From NCBI RefSeq assembly GCF_002115725.1, contig NZ_JFKD01000013.1, positions 62,001 to 126,000 of the forward strand: a DNA stretch of 64,000 nt, written 5' to 3'. The stretch comes from Marivita cryptomonadis. GTDB taxonomy: Bacteria; Pseudomonadota; Alphaproteobacteria; Rhodobacterales; Rhodobacteraceae. The notes under the pieces are model-generated. The model saw nothing but the letters and a program-made list of their open reading frames with translations, did no database searches and was not told the origin of the DNA. Position numbers and translations under genes: made by a program. Below, piece by piece: positions 8,678-15,821 of the stretch; the stretch's first letter is position 1, and the number at the start of each line of letters is the position of its first letter.

Positions 8678-9435
8678 GCGCTTTGGGGTGTCCCGGAAAA
8701 TTCGGCGCGGGCTTCGCGAAGGCCGGTGTCGACAGCCGCTTTGCCCTGCCGTTCAAGCTGGGCCATTTCGTTGCGCAGCACAGCCTCGGCGTCGCGCATC
8801 ATTTTGTCCCGTGCCGCGCCCATCAGGTCTGCTTCGGCCTTGGTCGATGGCAGCAACGCCCCGATCAATGCCCCGATCCCGGCGACGATGGCGCCTGTCA
8901 GAAAGGGCTGGCTCTCATGGGCCTCTTGCGCGTGGCGTGCGCTGCGACGTGCCTGACGGTCGAGTTTTTCTTGTGCGTCGATCACTTTAAGGCGTGCTTC
9001 GGTGACACGGGCACGGGCGTCGGGTGGCAAACGGTCCAGTCCTTTGTCCAGCGACCTGCGCAAAGTCGATGCCGAAGGGGACTGTGCGAGGCGGCCGGTT
9101 TCGACCTGCGCACGCGTTTTCATGTTTCGGTCTGCACGCGCGATCCGGTCGTCGATATTCTCTGTCGGATCAGGCTGGCGTGACGCCGCAGGGCGCTGGC
9201 CTGCATTCAGCGCGATCACAGCCGCACCGATCCCGACAAGCGCCAGTCCCGAAGGCGATCGTTTTACGCCCTCCATCAAAGCTTTGGTAACGCTTTGGCC
9301 GATATCCGCAGTCTGACCAACCGCCCGCTTGGCGGTTGCTTCCGGGTTGACCGATGTGGCCAGAGCGCTGATCTGGTCTGTCAGGTGCGCCCGGTGGGTT
9401 TCTGCATTCCGTTCAAGCTGATCTGTATTAGGCAC
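8674..9435 (-). CDS. DUF3618-like membrane-anchored coiled-coil protein
   Basis: A 253-residue protein with a DUF3618-like N-terminus (LERNAETHRAHLTDQISALATSVNPEATAKRA), a hydrophobic segment near residues 60-80, a long charged helical middle region and a second glycine-rich hydrophobic hairpin (FLTGAIVAGIGALIGALLP, about residues 175-193). The C-terminal part is predicted helical. Such proteins often sit with holin-like and DUF883-like genes, as here. It overlaps the preceding gene by 8 bases and the transporter gene by 4. Probably an envelope stress factor; the molecular role is not known. Confidence 0.65.
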   Translation of the reverse strand: MPNTDQLERNAETHRAHLTDQISALATSVNPEATAKRAVGQTADIGQSVTKALMEGVKRSPSGLALVGIGAAVIALNAGQRPAASRQPDPTENIDDRIARADRNMKTRAQVETGRLAQSPSASTLRRSLDKGLDRLPPDARARVTEARLKVIDAQEKLDRQARRSARHAQEAHESQPFLTGAIVAGIGALIGALLPSTKAEADLMGAARDKMMRDAEAVLRNEMAQLERQGKAAVDTGLREARAEFSGTPQSA

Positions 9436-9829
9436 GGGCCATCTCCTTTACTGCGTCGATGTCTGATTTGACTTGTTTCAGGGTCCGCCGCGGTGCGAGC
9501 GCTGCCGAGGACAGGCGCGACTTGCCCATAAAGACGAACAGCAGGGCGAGTGTCAGGCACGCGATTGCGACGATCAGGGCGGCCCAGTGATAGGCAACGC
9601 CCAACGCCGCCACACCCAGTATGGCAGCGACCGCAAGGGCCGTGAGCCCCACAAGCGCGATCAACGCGGCCAGACCAAATAGCACAAGTCCGGTGCCTGC
9701 CCGGGCTGCGCTGTTGGACAGCTCGCGCCGAGCGAGTTGAACCTCGGCGCGCAGCAGCAGGCGTGCTTCGGCAAGGATACTGCCGATCAGGCTGCGCAGA
9801 TCAGTTGGACGTGGGGTGGTCTGGGTCAT
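9428..9829 (-). CDS. Holin-X-like (phage holin superfamily III) membrane protein
   Basis: A 133-residue inner-membrane protein with an N-terminal amphipathic helix (SLIGSILAEARLLLRAEVQLARREL) and two membrane helices (about residues 48-75 and 80-105). This is the pattern of the putative actinobacterial Holin-X/DUF1469 family, which is not linked to phage in most genomes. The ATG at 9829 overlaps the upstream stop by 4 bases. No phage genes are nearby, so the name reflects family only. Confidence 0.7.
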   Translation of the reverse strand: MTQTTPRPTDLRSLIGSILAEARLLLRAEVQLARRELSNSAARAGTGLVLFGLAALIALVGLTALAVAAILGVAALGVAYHWAALIVAIACLTLALLFVFMGKSRLSSAALAPRRTLKQVKSDIDAVKEMARA

Positions 9830-10275
9830 GCGGCATCCGCCGTCTGGTTGAGGTGGCCCGCCCACGGGTCATTGGCATCGTCCGCCATGCCGCGTGAACC
9901 CTCACCGGATTTCAGAAACCGTGCCGCAGCAAAGCCGGCCAGTGCCGCACCGCCAAGAAACAGCAATGGGTTTTTGCGGGCAAAAACAGCAACATCGTCG
10001 ACCATTTCATCAACCGGTGTGTTGCGCAAATGTGCGGCCACTGCGTTGATCTGGGCGCCCACCTGTTCAAGCGCTGCGGCCTGAAGCGTGTCGCGGTCGA
10101 ATTCATGGCTTGCAGCATGCGTCGCACTTGCCGCCTGCTCGGCGGTTTCAGCCGTTTGATCGCGTGTGTGTTCGGCTTGTGTATGGGCAGTCTGCGCCAT
10201 CTGTGACTTTGCGTCTTCTGCCATGTCTGCCGCGCGGTCCTTTGCGGTGTCGAATGCTTGGGATGGGGTGCTCAT
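9826..10275 (-). CDS. DUF883/ElaB-like membrane-anchored protein
   Basis: A 149-residue protein. The first 90 residues are Ala/Gln/Glu-rich and helical (many AEDAK and TAEQA repeats). They are followed by a glycine-rich membrane segment, FARKNPLLFLGGAALAGFAAARFL, near residues 105-128. The arrangement resembles YqjD/ElaB proteins, which anchor ribosomes or stabilise the membrane in stationary phase in enterobacteria. Second gene of the EcfG-headed run, 25 bases after the DUF2383 gene. Confidence 0.65.
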   Translation of the reverse strand: MSTPSQAFDTAKDRAADMAEDAKSQMAQTAHTQAEHTRDQTAETAEQAASATHAASHEFDRDTLQAAALEQVGAQINAVAAHLRNTPVDEMVDDVAVFARKNPLLFLGGAALAGFAAARFLKSGEGSRGMADDANDPWAGHLNQTADAA

Positions 10276-10300
10276 GTCGTCCTCCTTGGAAAGGTCTGGA

Positions 10301-10738
10301 TCACGCTGTTTCGGGCAGGGTTGCGATCCGGGTGCGCAGTGCGTTTCGCTGCTCGGTCAGGATTGTGTGCAGCGTGTCTTCGCGGCTGAGGCTTTTGATG
10401 GCGTCGTCGTAGCGTTTGACCACGTTTTCTTCGCCATCGGCCACAGCTTGCAGTGCGCCGTTGTCGATATCTGAAAAGAGGTCGCGAAGTTTGACAGCTG
10501 TCTTGTGGACGTCGCCCATGACAGTGCCGGACCGATCAAGTTCAAACCCCTCTTCCGAGGCAATGCGTTCAATCTCGCGGATGTCGCGGTCATGTTGTTG
10601 GGAGAAGTCTGTCACATACGCCCTGACAGACGGCTCTGCCCGTTCAATCATGGTCTCATAGCCTTGGCTGATGTCGATCAGAGTGTCGAACAGGGATTGC
10701 AGACAATTGTGTCGAGTGTGGTTGGTCGTGGTGGACAT
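10301..10738 (-). CDS. PA2169-type four-helix-bundle protein (DUF2383)
   Basis: Soluble 145-residue protein with the ferritin-like four-helix pattern of DUF2383/PA2169 proteins. Signs are CLQSLFDTLIDISQGYETMIERAE at the N-terminus and several Glu/His positions along the helices (QQHDRDIREIERIA, GALQAVADGEENVVKRYDDAI). The ATG at 10738 has an AGGAG site at good spacing. It is the first gene of a seven-gene minus-strand run and is directly preceded by an EcfG-type promoter. Such proteins occur widely in stress regulons. Whether this one binds metal is unknown. Confidence 0.8.
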   Translation of the reverse strand: MSTTTNHTRHNCLQSLFDTLIDISQGYETMIERAEPSVRAYVTDFSQQHDRDIREIERIASEEGFELDRSGTVMGDVHKTAVKLRDLFSDIDNGALQAVADGEENVVKRYDDAIKSLSREDTLHTILTEQRNALRTRIATLPETA

Positions 10739-10762
10739 TCTTATCTCCTGCGTTGAACAAAG

Positions 10763-10787
10763 AACGCGCTGTGGGCGGCAGAGTTCC
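10763..10787 (-). promoter_or_regulatory. EcfG-type promoter heading the DUF2383-to-amidotransferase run
   Basis: On the minus strand GGAAC (10787-10783) and CGTT (10766-10763) are separated by 16 bases, an exact consensus match. It lies 25 bases upstream of the DUF2383 start at 10738. No later gap between the next six genes exceeds 25 bases, so one promoter could serve all seven. Confidence 0.78.
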
Positions 10788-10806
10788 CGAAGGTCGCGAC
10801 GTAATG

Positions 10807-11535
10807 TCAGATCAAAGGACGCCGTATGGCAGGCACGCCTGCGGATAAGCCAAGCTCGGCCAATGCGTTGGGGCGATGTACGGTCAGCATCTCGCTTGAC
10901 CATGTAACCACCCCCTGAGATCGCAACTTTGCCAGCGTTTTGTTCGTGTGCACCAAAGACAACCCCATGGCATCCGCGATATCCTGCTGGCGGTAAGGCA
11001 AGGGGACTTGGTCATTCTCGTTCAGACCCAAAGCGGTGAGGCGTTTGTAAAACCGGTTCAGAACCCATGCGATCTTGGTCATTGCGTTCATCTGGCCAAC
11101 GGCGGCCAGCATTTCGCCCAAGAGGAATTCCTCGGTCGCCGCGACATGGGTCAGATCAAAGGCCCGGCGAGGCTGGTACTTGAAGAGATCCCAAAGTTCA
11201 GAGCGGTTGAACACACACAGTGTCATCCGGGTCGCGGCCTCGACCGTGTGTTTCATTTCTCCCATGACACCGCTTTGCAAGCCGATGAAATCGCCCGGAA
11301 GAATGAAGCCGACAACCTGACGGCTGCCGTCTTCGAGTGTCTTGTAGCGCATGCCCATGCCATCAAGGACCGTGTAAAGCTGGGAGGAAGATGCGCCTTC
11401 GGCCAGAATTTCGGTGCCCGGTTGGGCGATGAATTCCCCGGTTTTGAAGCGCGACATAAACTGAAGCTCATCTTTTGACATGTCCTCGAACAAATCGAGC
11501 TGTCGCAGCGGGCAGTTTTCGCAATTCGTTTTCAT
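10807..11535 (-). CDS. Crp/Fnr-family transcriptional regulator
   Basis: DNA-binding regulator of 242 residues with an N-terminal cyclic-nucleotide-binding-like beta-roll (PGTEILAEGASSSQLYTVLDGMGMRY, VGFILPGDFIGLQ) and a C-terminal winged helix (YRQQDIADAMGLSLVHTNKTLAKLRSQGVV, about residues 176-205). Cysteines lie at residues 5, 8 and 107. Classical FNR needs four Fe-S ligands, so oxygen sensing by a 4Fe-4S cluster is doubtful. The gene sits between two GSR-type operons but has no EcfG motif of its own. Targets are unknown. Confidence 0.85.
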   Translation of the reverse strand: MKTNCENCPLRQLDLFEDMSKDELQFMSRFKTGEFIAQPGTEILAEGASSSQLYTVLDGMGMRYKTLEDGSRQVVGFILPGDFIGLQSGVMGEMKHTVEAATRMTLCVFNRSELWDLFKYQPRRAFDLTHVAATEEFLLGEMLAAVGQMNAMTKIAWVLNRFYKRLTALGLNENDQVPLPYRQQDIADAMGLSLVHTNKTLAKLRSQGVVTWSSEMLTVHRPNALAELGLSAGVPAIRRPLI

Positions 11536-11615
11536 GATGCCTCGCTATGTCATAGTTTAATGCGCAAATGCTTCCGGGGTGTCATGCGTGACGAAACTCC
11601 AAAGGAATTTGAGAC

Positions 11616-11984
11616 ATGCCCGAGTTGACCACATCAGCTCCGAGAACACTGATTATTTCGAACAACATGGTCGAAGCCGACGATTTGACCGAGATCCTGA
11701 CCGGGCAAGGGTTGGGGCCCGTCGTGCACGCGCGCGGCGTTGCAGATGCACATGACGCGCTGACCCAATCGGGAAAGCATCTCAGATTGATGCTGTTCGG
11801 ATTGTCGATGCATCGGCACGATGTCGCAGATTTTCTTGCAACATATGATGCCAGCACCTGTCCGCTGATCGTGATTGACGGTCCGTCCGAATTTTCGGAT
11901 CGGGCAGGGGCGGGCGTTTTGTTACGCCCCTACTCGACCGACGATGTGCTTGCCGCGTTGGCGCGGCTGGGGTTTGGCACTTAG
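11616..11984 (+). CDS. Degenerate response-regulator receiver-like protein
   Basis: A 122-residue single-domain protein with the alternating strand-helix rhythm of CheY-like receivers: TLIISNN (strand 1), LRLMLFGLSM (strand 3), LIVIDGP (strand 4) and LLRPYSTDDVLAALARL (strand 5/helix 5). The key residues are altered. The acidic pair after strand 1 is SNN, the phospho-acceptor position appears as Gly, and the usual KP is RP. It is therefore probably a non-phosphorylated pseudo-receiver. It converges on a small stress gene with a 4-base overlap, near phyR. Confidence 0.6.
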   Translation: MPELTTSAPRTLIISNNMVEADDLTEILTGQGLGPVVHARGVADAHDALTQSGKHLRLMLFGLSMHRHDVADFLATYDASTCPLIVIDGPSEFSDRAGAGVLLRPYSTDDVLAALARLGFGT

Positions 11985-12271
11985 GCACGTTTGTTCAGCG
12001 CAAGGCCCAGAACAACGCCGACGCCCATGGCACCCAGAACGGCCAGCGTCGGGTTGCGTCGCACCGCGCTGTCGAACTCGCCCTGAATGGTCTGCGCTTG
12101 ATCGACACCCCGTTCTGCAGTCTCCAGCGCTGTGTCGCGCAGTTTGGCGCTTGCGTCCTGAACGCCCTCTTGTGCGTGTGAAACCGCGGCCTTGATCCTG
12201 TCCGATTTTGGCAGCGTTTGTGCCCCCGTGTCTTCGTGCAGGTCCGAGCTGTTTGTCTGTGTCTGTGCCAT
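11981..12271 (-). CDS. Small DUF883/YqjD-like membrane-anchored protein with EcfG promoter
   Basis: A 96-residue protein with a hydrophilic helical N-terminal region (RIKAAVSHAQEGVQDASAKLRDTALETAERGVDQA) and a single C-terminal glycine-rich membrane helix (NPTLAVLGAMGVGVVLGLAL, residues about 73-92) ending NKRA. The layout matches small YqjD-like tail-anchored proteins. The ATG at 12271 has a GGAG site. An exact GGAAC-N17-CGTT promoter lies about 27 bases upstream. Likely part of the general stress regulon. Confidence 0.7.
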   Translation of the reverse strand: MAQTQTNSSDLHEDTGAQTLPKSDRIKAAVSHAQEGVQDASAKLRDTALETAERGVDQAQTIQGEFDSAVRRNPTLAVLGAMGVGVVLGLALNKRA

Positions 12272-12297
12272 TTTAAATCTCCTTTCATTTCCACACC

Positions 12298-12323
12298 AAC
12301 GTCTGTGGCGCCGCCAAAGTTCC
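12298..12323 (-). promoter_or_regulatory. EcfG-type promoter for the 96-aa gene
   Basis: On the minus strand GGAAC (12323-12319) and CGTT (12301-12298) are separated by 17 bases, 27 bases upstream of the ATG at 12271. Confidence 0.75.
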
Positions 12324-12325
12324 TC

Positions 12326-12351
12326 GGAACCATCGCTGTCGAACAAGGGTT
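12326..12351 (+). promoter_or_regulatory. Near-consensus EcfG-type promoter for the DUF1328 gene
   Basis: GGAAC (12326-12330), a 17-base spacer, then GGTT (12348-12351) instead of CGTT. It stands 41 bases upstream of the ATG at 12393, back to back with the promoter of the divergent 96-residue gene. The -10 mismatch lowers confidence. Confidence 0.45.
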
Positions 12352-12392
12352 GAGAGGCCAGTTGCTGAATGGAAAAAGGAAAGGACTTCCCC

Positions 12393-12554
12393 ATGCTGTA
12401 TTGGGCTGCAATATTCTTTGTGATCGCTCTGATTGCCGCAGTGTTCGGATTTGGCGGCATTGCATCCGCCTCGGCCGGGATCGCGCAAATCCTGTTTGTG
12501 GTATTTGTGGTGCTCTTCGTGGCAACCCTTATCGTGCGGGCCGTGCGATCGTAA
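12393..12554 (+). CDS. DUF1328 (YtjA-type) small membrane protein
   Basis: A 53-residue protein with two membrane helices: [20 protein letters not shown], a [12 protein letters not shown] turn, then [16 protein letters not shown]. This is the conserved DUF1328 pattern, common in stress regulons of Proteobacteria. The ATG at 12393 gives the canonical MLYW start and follows an AAAGGA site; an upstream in-frame ATG at 12369 is less likely. A terminator follows immediately. Confidence 0.85.
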   Translation: MLYWAAIFFVIALIAAVFGFGGIASASAGIAQILFVVFVVLFVATLIVRAVRS

Positions 12555-12587
12555 AAAAAACCGGAGCGGGTGCGCTCCGGTTTTTTT
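12554..12587. terminator. Bidirectional intrinsic terminator between DUF1328 gene and phyR
   Basis: A run of A, the stem CCGGAGC / GCTCCGG with a 6-base loop, then seven T. The T run on one side and A run on the other make it functional on both strands. It lies between two convergent stops. Confidence 0.9.
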
Positions 12588-12594
12588 GTTGGTG

Positions 12595-13404
12595 TCAAGC
12601 TTTCAATGTTTCCGTGGAGGAGAAGAACATCGCCTGGCTGACCGCAGAGCGGACTTGCTCTTCGGTATAAGGCTTGGAAATCAGGAATGCGGGTTCCGGG
12701 CCTTCACCTGTCAACAGACGTTCCGGGAAGGCGGTGATGAAGATCACTGGAGTGTCCGGATTGTCGGCCACAATCTTGTTCACCGCGTCGATGCCGCTTG
12801 ATCCGTCGGCAAGTTGAATGTCCGACATGATCAGATGCGGCTTTTCCGAGTTGAACAGTTTGACGGCCGCGTCGGCGGTGCGGGCGATTCCGGTCACCGC
12901 ATGACCCATATCCGCAACGATGGCTTCAAGGTCCATGGCGATAATGGCTTCGTCTTCGATGATCATCACGCGACCAGCCAACGATTTTGCCATTTCGATA
13001 TAGGCGATATCGACAAGCTTTTCCGACTCTCCGGAAGTGATGTCCAACACGCTGGCCACATCGTCAAAGGACATTTCCTCGATTGTGTGCAGCAGCAACG
13101 CTTCTCGCGTGCCCGTCGTCAGGCGGGCCAGATGTTTCTGGGCCTTTGCGGCGACGCCCGTTTCGGAATCGCTGAATGTTGCGCCCGAAGTGGACCAGAT
13201 CGAATGGAAGACCTTGAACAGGGCGACCTTGTTAGACGCTTCGTGATCAAAGATGGATGTATCGCTCAGGATCGCTTCAAGAGCCGCGACAGCGTATTTG
13301 TCACCCTCGACCTGTGAACCGGTGAGAGCTCTCGCATATCGGCGCAGGAACGGAAGGTTCGCTCCGATCTTGGAGGTCAGGTCCTGGGGTTGTTCGGTCG
13401 ACAT
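12595..13404 (-). CDS. phyR: General stress response regulator PhyR
   Basis: Anti-anti-sigma response regulator, 269 residues. The N-terminal half is a sigma-like domain (region 2-like LPFLRRYARALTGSQ; region 4-like TTGTREALLLHTIEEMSFDDVASVLDI). The C-terminal half is a receiver with the phospho-acceptor Asp195 (LIMSDIQLADGSSG), ITAFPERL and Lys244 in SKPYT. On phosphorylation PhyR binds NepR and frees EcfG. The ATG at 13404 gives the normal length. The gene is divergent from nepR-ecfG, with its own EcfG-type promoter. No cognate HWE/HisKA2 kinase lies in this window. Confidence 0.95.
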   Translation of the reverse strand: MSTEQPQDLTSKIGANLPFLRRYARALTGSQVEGDKYAVAALEAILSDTSIFDHEASNKVALFKVFHSIWSTSGATFSDSETGVAAKAQKHLARLTTGTREALLLHTIEEMSFDDVASVLDITSGESEKLVDIAYIEMAKSLAGRVMIIEDEAIIAMDLEAIVADMGHAVTGIARTADAAVKLFNSEKPHLIMSDIQLADGSSGIDAVNKIVADNPDTPVIFITAFPERLLTGEGPEPAFLISKPYTEEQVRSAVSQAMFFSSTETLKA

Positions 13405-13437
13405 AGAGAAAAGCTCCCACTTTTTTTGAATGTTACG

Positions 13438-13462
13438 GGAACCAAACGCCCTAGATAGCGTT
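13438..13462 (+). promoter_or_regulatory. EcfG-type promoter for nepR-ecfG
   Basis: GGAAC (13438-13442), a 16-base spacer, then CGTT (13459-13462): exact consensus, 47 bases upstream of nepR. It interleaves with the phyR promoter on the other strand, giving a nearly palindromic 34-base element from 13437 to 13470. Confidence 0.85.
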
Positions 13463-13469
13463 AAGTTCC
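13445..13469 (-). promoter_or_regulatory. EcfG-type promoter for phyR
   Basis: On the minus strand GGAAC (13469-13465), a 16-base spacer, then CGTT (13448-13445), 40 bases upstream of the phyR ATG. Its -10 lies inside the spacer of the opposite promoter and vice versa. Confidence 0.85.
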
Positions 13470-13509
13470 CGCTGACGCGCGACAAAAGTGCATAATTCTG
13501 AAGGGCTAC

Positions 13510-13674
13510 ATGAAACAGGATCGGAAATTATCAAGCCTTGAGCAAGAGATCGAGGCAAACCTTAAGCGGGTCTATGAGGACGTTGCCAAACAAGAGGTGC
13601 CGGATCGGTTCACCCAGTTGCTCGAGCAGCTTCGGCAAGCGGACAAACCGTCAACGGAGTCGTCAAATGACTGA
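13510..13674 (+). CDS. nepR: Anti-sigma factor NepR
   Basis: A 54-residue protein that binds and inhibits the sigma factor EcfG until phosphorylated PhyR displaces it. Translation from the ATG at 13510 gives a short polar start, then LEQEIEANLKRVYEDVAKQEVPDRF and TQLLEQLRQ. This matches the NepR core: first helix, the conserved V-P-D/E-R-F linker and second helix. It lies between phyR and ecfG, overlapping the ecfG start by 8 bases, as in other alphaproteobacteria. Confidence 0.93.
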   Translation: MKQDRKLSSLEQEIEANLKRVYEDVAKQEVPDRFTQLLEQLRQADKPSTESSND

Positions 13675-14215
13675 CCCCAAAGACGAAATCGTAGAGCATC
13701 TGAGTGCGATGCGCGCCTTCGCCATGAGTTTGACGCGCAATTCAGCGTTGGCGGATGACATGGTGCAGGACGCTTTGGTCAAGGCGTGGACGAAAATCGA
13801 TTCCTACAAACCAGGCACGAACATGCGGGCGTGGTTGTTCACGATTCTGCGCAACACCTATTACTCGCATCACCGCAAAGCGCGTCGCGAAGTGGCTGAT
13901 GTCGATGGTGAAATGGCGGCATCGCTGGCGCAAAAGCCGGATCACGACGGACGGCTTCAGATGCGCGACTTCAACCGGGCCTTTGACCAGTTGAACGATG
14001 AACAGCGCGAAGCGTTGGTGTTGGTCGGCGCGGGCGGCTTTTCCTACGAGGAAGCGGCAGAGACCTGTGGCGTCGCCGTTGGCACGATCAAAAGCCGCGT
14101 GAACCGCGCACGAAAACAATTGGTTGAAATCCTTCAGATGAGCGATGACGAGGTAATGGAGGCGACCGATATCGTGACCACCGGGATCGTGACCAACCAA
14201 AAGAACGTCGCCTGA
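13667..14215 (+). CDS. ecfG: ECF sigma factor EcfG (general stress sigma factor)
   Basis: RNA polymerase sigma factor of 182 residues. Region 2 spans about residues 10-75 (MRAFAMSLTRNSALADDMVQDALVKAW, GTNMRAWLFTILRNTYYSHHRK). Region 4 spans about 110-160 (LNDEQREALVLVGAGGFSYEEAAETCGVAVGTIKSRVNRARKQL). The FSYEEAAEICG-like helix is typical of the EcfG group. It starts inside nepR, so synthesis is coupled to its anti-sigma factor. A GGAAC-N16-CGTT promoter upstream of nepR indicates positive autoregulation. Confidence 0.95.
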   Translation: MTDPKDEIVEHLSAMRAFAMSLTRNSALADDMVQDALVKAWTKIDSYKPGTNMRAWLFTILRNTYYSHHRKARREVADVDGEMAASLAQKPDHDGRLQMRDFNRAFDQLNDEQREALVLVGAGGFSYEEAAETCGVAVGTIKSRVNRARKQLVEILQMSDDEVMEATDIVTTGIVTNQKNVA

Positions 14216-14253
14216 TCTGGCGCAAGAATGCCGGTCATGAAGAGGGGAAGCTT

Positions 14254-15765
14254 GTGTCTGATCCCGTGCGCGCCATGCACCCCGACTCTGCACCGGAGTT
14301 GGAAGTCCTAATCACCGCAGAAGAGGCGTGGCCCGCATTCGAGCGGGCTGTGCTGCAAGCGCGCTCATCGTTACATGGGTCGTTTCGGGTCTTTGATTTG
14401 CGCACACGGTTGCGCAGCCGCGAGGCGCAGGCCGTTGGAAAAGACTGGTTCGACCTCTTGGCGCATGTGATCCGGCGCGGTGTGTCGGTCACTTTGGTGG
14501 TCAGCGATTTCGACCCAGTCATGGCAACGCCTCTTCACGAGCTGACATGGCAGACCGTGCGGCAGGGCGCGGCTTTGGCCGAGATCGCAAATGCCGCGCC
14601 GGGGCAGGTCTCCATCACCGCAGCACTACATGACGCGCGTGCGGGCATTCTACCTTGGGGGATATTGCTGCCTGCCGTGCTCAAACGCAAATGGGATCAG
14701 TTGGCTGGCTTGTCCCAGGACCGTCTGACACGACAGGCCGTGTTGTTGAACAAGCAACCCTTGCCCGAATTGCGCACGGTCACCCATCACCAAAAGCTGG
14801 CGGTGGTCGATGATGATACGCTGTTCATCGGTGGTCTTGATCTGAATGAAAGGCGTTTCGACACGCTGGACCATAACCGTCCAGCACGCGAAACATGGTC
14901 TGACATCCATCTGTTGATGCGCAACGGGCCAGAGGTAGCCGAAGCCAAGAGCCATCTTGACACGTTTCTGGATGTGACATCGGGCAAATGCGCAGCCCCG
15001 CAGCTTGATACGATCAAGCGCACCATGTCGGCGCCGCGACGTATGCAGTTTCCCTATCTGTCGCCACGCACGGTGGTGAATGAGATCGAGGCGACGCATA
15101 TCCAGAGTTTCCGCTCTGCCCGCCACCTGATCCATATTGAAACGCAATTTCTTCGCTCCCGACCGATTTCGGCGGCCTTGGCCGAGTCTGCGCGTCGCAA
15201 CCCGGGGCTTCATCTCGTGGCGATCCTGCCGGCCTTGCCGGAAAGCCTTGCATTCTACGACGAAGACGGGCTGGACACGCAGTTTGGCCTTAGTCTGCAA
15301 CAAGAGGCAGTTGGTCTTGTCCAAGACGCCTTTGGCGACCGTGCGCTGTTCGCGTCGCCGGTGCGACCGGTCATGGCCTCGCGGGATTGCAGGTCTGCGC
15401 TTGCAGGGTCACCAATGATCTATGTGCACAACAAGGTTCTTGTGAAAGATGACGATTTCGCGCTGATCGGGTCCGGAAATCTGAATGGTCGGTCCATGCG
15501 GTGGGATACTGAAGCGGCGGTTGCCATTTCAGAGCCCGAAAAGATGCGCGTCCTGCGAGACCGATTGCTGTCGCATTGGTGGTTTGACGCGCTTCCGGCC
15601 GAGGCTGTGCGGGCCGAGACCTTGTTTCCATGGTGGGCGCGGGCCGTTGCGGAAAACGGAGTGTGCTTGCCGGAAAACAGAACGGGTTTCTTGGTGCCCT
15701 ATGATCCCGAAAACCATGCGCATTTGGCACAAGCCCTGCCGGGGATCACCGAAAACATTGTCTGA
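14254..15765 (+). CDS. Phospholipase D-family protein
   Basis: A 503-residue member of the HKD superfamily, which hydrolyses or transfers phosphodiester groups. Two HxKxxxxD motifs are present: HHQKLAVVDDD near residue 180, followed by IGGLDLNERR, and YVHNKVLVKDDD near 392, followed by IGSGNLNGRS. No signal peptide or membrane helix is evident, so it is likely cytoplasmic or peripheral. The GTG at 14254 follows an AGAGGGGA site. It starts 38 bases after ecfG and may be cotranscribed with the sigma factor, suggesting phospholipid remodelling under stress. Confidence 0.88.
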   Translation: MSDPVRAMHPDSAPELEVLITAEEAWPAFERAVLQARSSLHGSFRVFDLRTRLRSREAQAVGKDWFDLLAHVIRRGVSVTLVVSDFDPVMATPLHELTWQTVRQGAALAEIANAAPGQVSITAALHDARAGILPWGILLPAVLKRKWDQLAGLSQDRLTRQAVLLNKQPLPELRTVTHHQKLAVVDDDTLFIGGLDLNERRFDTLDHNRPARETWSDIHLLMRNGPEVAEAKSHLDTFLDVTSGKCAAPQLDTIKRTMSAPRRMQFPYLSPRTVVNEIEATHIQSFRSARHLIHIETQFLRSRPISAALAESARRNPGLHLVAILPALPESLAFYDEDGLDTQFGLSLQQEAVGLVQDAFGDRALFASPVRPVMASRDCRSALAGSPMIYVHNKVLVKDDDFALIGSGNLNGRSMRWDTEAAVAISEPEKMRVLRDRLLSHWWFDALPAEAVRAETLFPWWARAVAENGVCLPENRTGFLVPYDPENHAHLAQALPGITENIV

Positions 15766-15766
15766 C

Positions 15767-15792
15767 GGAACTTGACACTGCTGCCCGCGGTT
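15767..15792 (+). promoter_or_regulatory. Near-consensus EcfG-type promoter for the YihY gene
   Basis: GGAAC (15767-15771), a 17-base spacer, then GGTT (15789-15792), 30 bases upstream of the ATG at 15822. One mismatch from CGTT, with the same -10 variant as the site before the DUF1328 gene. Confidence 0.45.
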
Positions 15793-15821
15793 CCTTTTGT
15801 GACCTGCAAGGAGACATGCCT

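Noticed and set aside
9428..9829. Possible prophage because of a holin-like gene
   Set aside because: The Holin-X-like family is common in non-phage stress operons, and no integrase, capsid or lysis genes are present.
10807..11535. Assignment of the Crp/Fnr regulator as oxygen-sensing FnrL
   Set aside because: Only three cysteines (5, 8, 107) are present, so the four-ligand Fe-S cluster is not supported.
12369..12392. Longer start of the DUF1328 gene at 12369
   Set aside because: The family starts at MLYW and the ribosome site fits the ATG at 12393; the extra residues MEKGKDFP are not typical.
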